From assembly GCA_964349045.1 (NCBI GenBank), contig CAYGFI010000064.1, positions 1 through 23,970 of the forward strand: a stretch of 23,970 bases of DNA, in the 5' to 3' direction. The notes beneath the pieces are model-generated. The model was not told the origin of the DNA. It saw only the letters and a list, made by a program, of their open reading frames with translations, and made no database searches. This DNA comes from JACJXF01 sp964349045. GTDB taxonomy: Bacteria > Bacteroidota > Bacteroidia > Bacteroidales > GCA-2748055. Of this stretch, positions 23,866 through 23,970 are shown one piece after another (the stretch's first letter is position 1; every line of letters begins with the position of its first letter). A program made the translations under genes and the position numbers.

Positions 23866-23970
23866 ATATTTAAGTTAGCTTTAAAAAAGAAAAAAAGTGG
23901 AAGTGCAAGTGACCAGGCAAAAGAAACTGCATTAAAAGTAGCAGAAGTATTTGACCTTGATTATTGTGGA
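23866..23970 (+). other. Open frame running off the right edge, possible gene fragment
   Basis: After a TAA at 23863-23865 a frame stays open to the end of the window and reads ...KKKKSGSASDQAKETALKVA... then EVFDLDYCG, with protein-like composition. There is no ATG, GTG or TTG in frame inside the window. It may be a gene with an unusual start, a decayed 5' end, or chance. A TTG at 23856-23858 and TAGCTTTA at 23876-23883 lie 17 nt apart and loosely resemble a promoter. Confidence 0.2.

Overview
The window is chromosomal DNA from a member of the Bacteroidota, probably Bacteroidales-like. Three things point there. Two proteins end in type IX secretion system (T9SS) C-terminal sorting domains. 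Several genes have a TAnnTTTG-type -7 promoter element. The set of families is also typical: TPR-SpoIIE sensor phosphatase, DUF4831-like lipoprotein, CotH/lamin-tail protein, FKBP with a Mip-like N-domain and a POT transporter with a GERFGYYTM-like start. The DNA is AT-rich. No tRNA, rRNA, CRISPR array, transposase or phage gene was seen.

Layout. (1) 187-3594 (+): a large secreted CotH-kinase/lamin-tail protein with a T9SS tail. (2) 3717-3914 (-): a 65-residue helical protein of unknown function. (3) 4010-4043: a perfect 13-bp-stem terminator that closes a 9-kb gene, 4057-13050 (-). That gene encodes a 2997-residue exported protein made of about 20 PKD modules, 4 Ig-like repeats, about 9 further PKD modules and a T9SS tail. 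(4) 13125-15545 (-): a TPR/SpoIIE signalling phosphatase lying 74 bp upstream of the giant gene on the same strand. (5) 15760-17421 (-): a POT-family peptide transporter. (6) 17422-17727: a divergent intergenic region with a 7/8-bp tandem repeat. (7) 17749-19266 (+): a bifunctional NAD(P)H-hydrate repair enzyme, followed by a DUF4831-like lipoprotein, 19377-20450 (+). (8) A run of minus-strand genes: a thioredoxin-like exported protein (20451-21023), a PHP-like lipoprotein (21102-21935), and an EamA transporter (22114-23010) downstream of an FKBP isomerase (23025-23744), the last two probably one operon.

How they fit together. Most products are predicted to act at or beyond the cell envelope: two T9SS cargo proteins, two lipoproteins, a periplasmic thioredoxin-like protein, a periplasmic or outer-membrane FKBP and two inner-membrane transporters. 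The TPR-SpoIIE protein could pass an envelope signal to the cytoplasm, and its position just upstream of the giant surface protein makes a regulatory or co-transcriptional link plausible but unproven. The metabolite-repair enzyme is housekeeping.

The most striking structure is inside the giant gene. Its PKD modules form a higher-order three-module (747-bp) superrepeat in three copies. Two 649-bp stretches are base-for-base identical, and a diverged 98-bp patch lies between them. This is the signature of recent duplication and gene conversion in a surface protein. Nearly every PKD module also carries a conserved pair of cysteines. No wholly new system is claimed.
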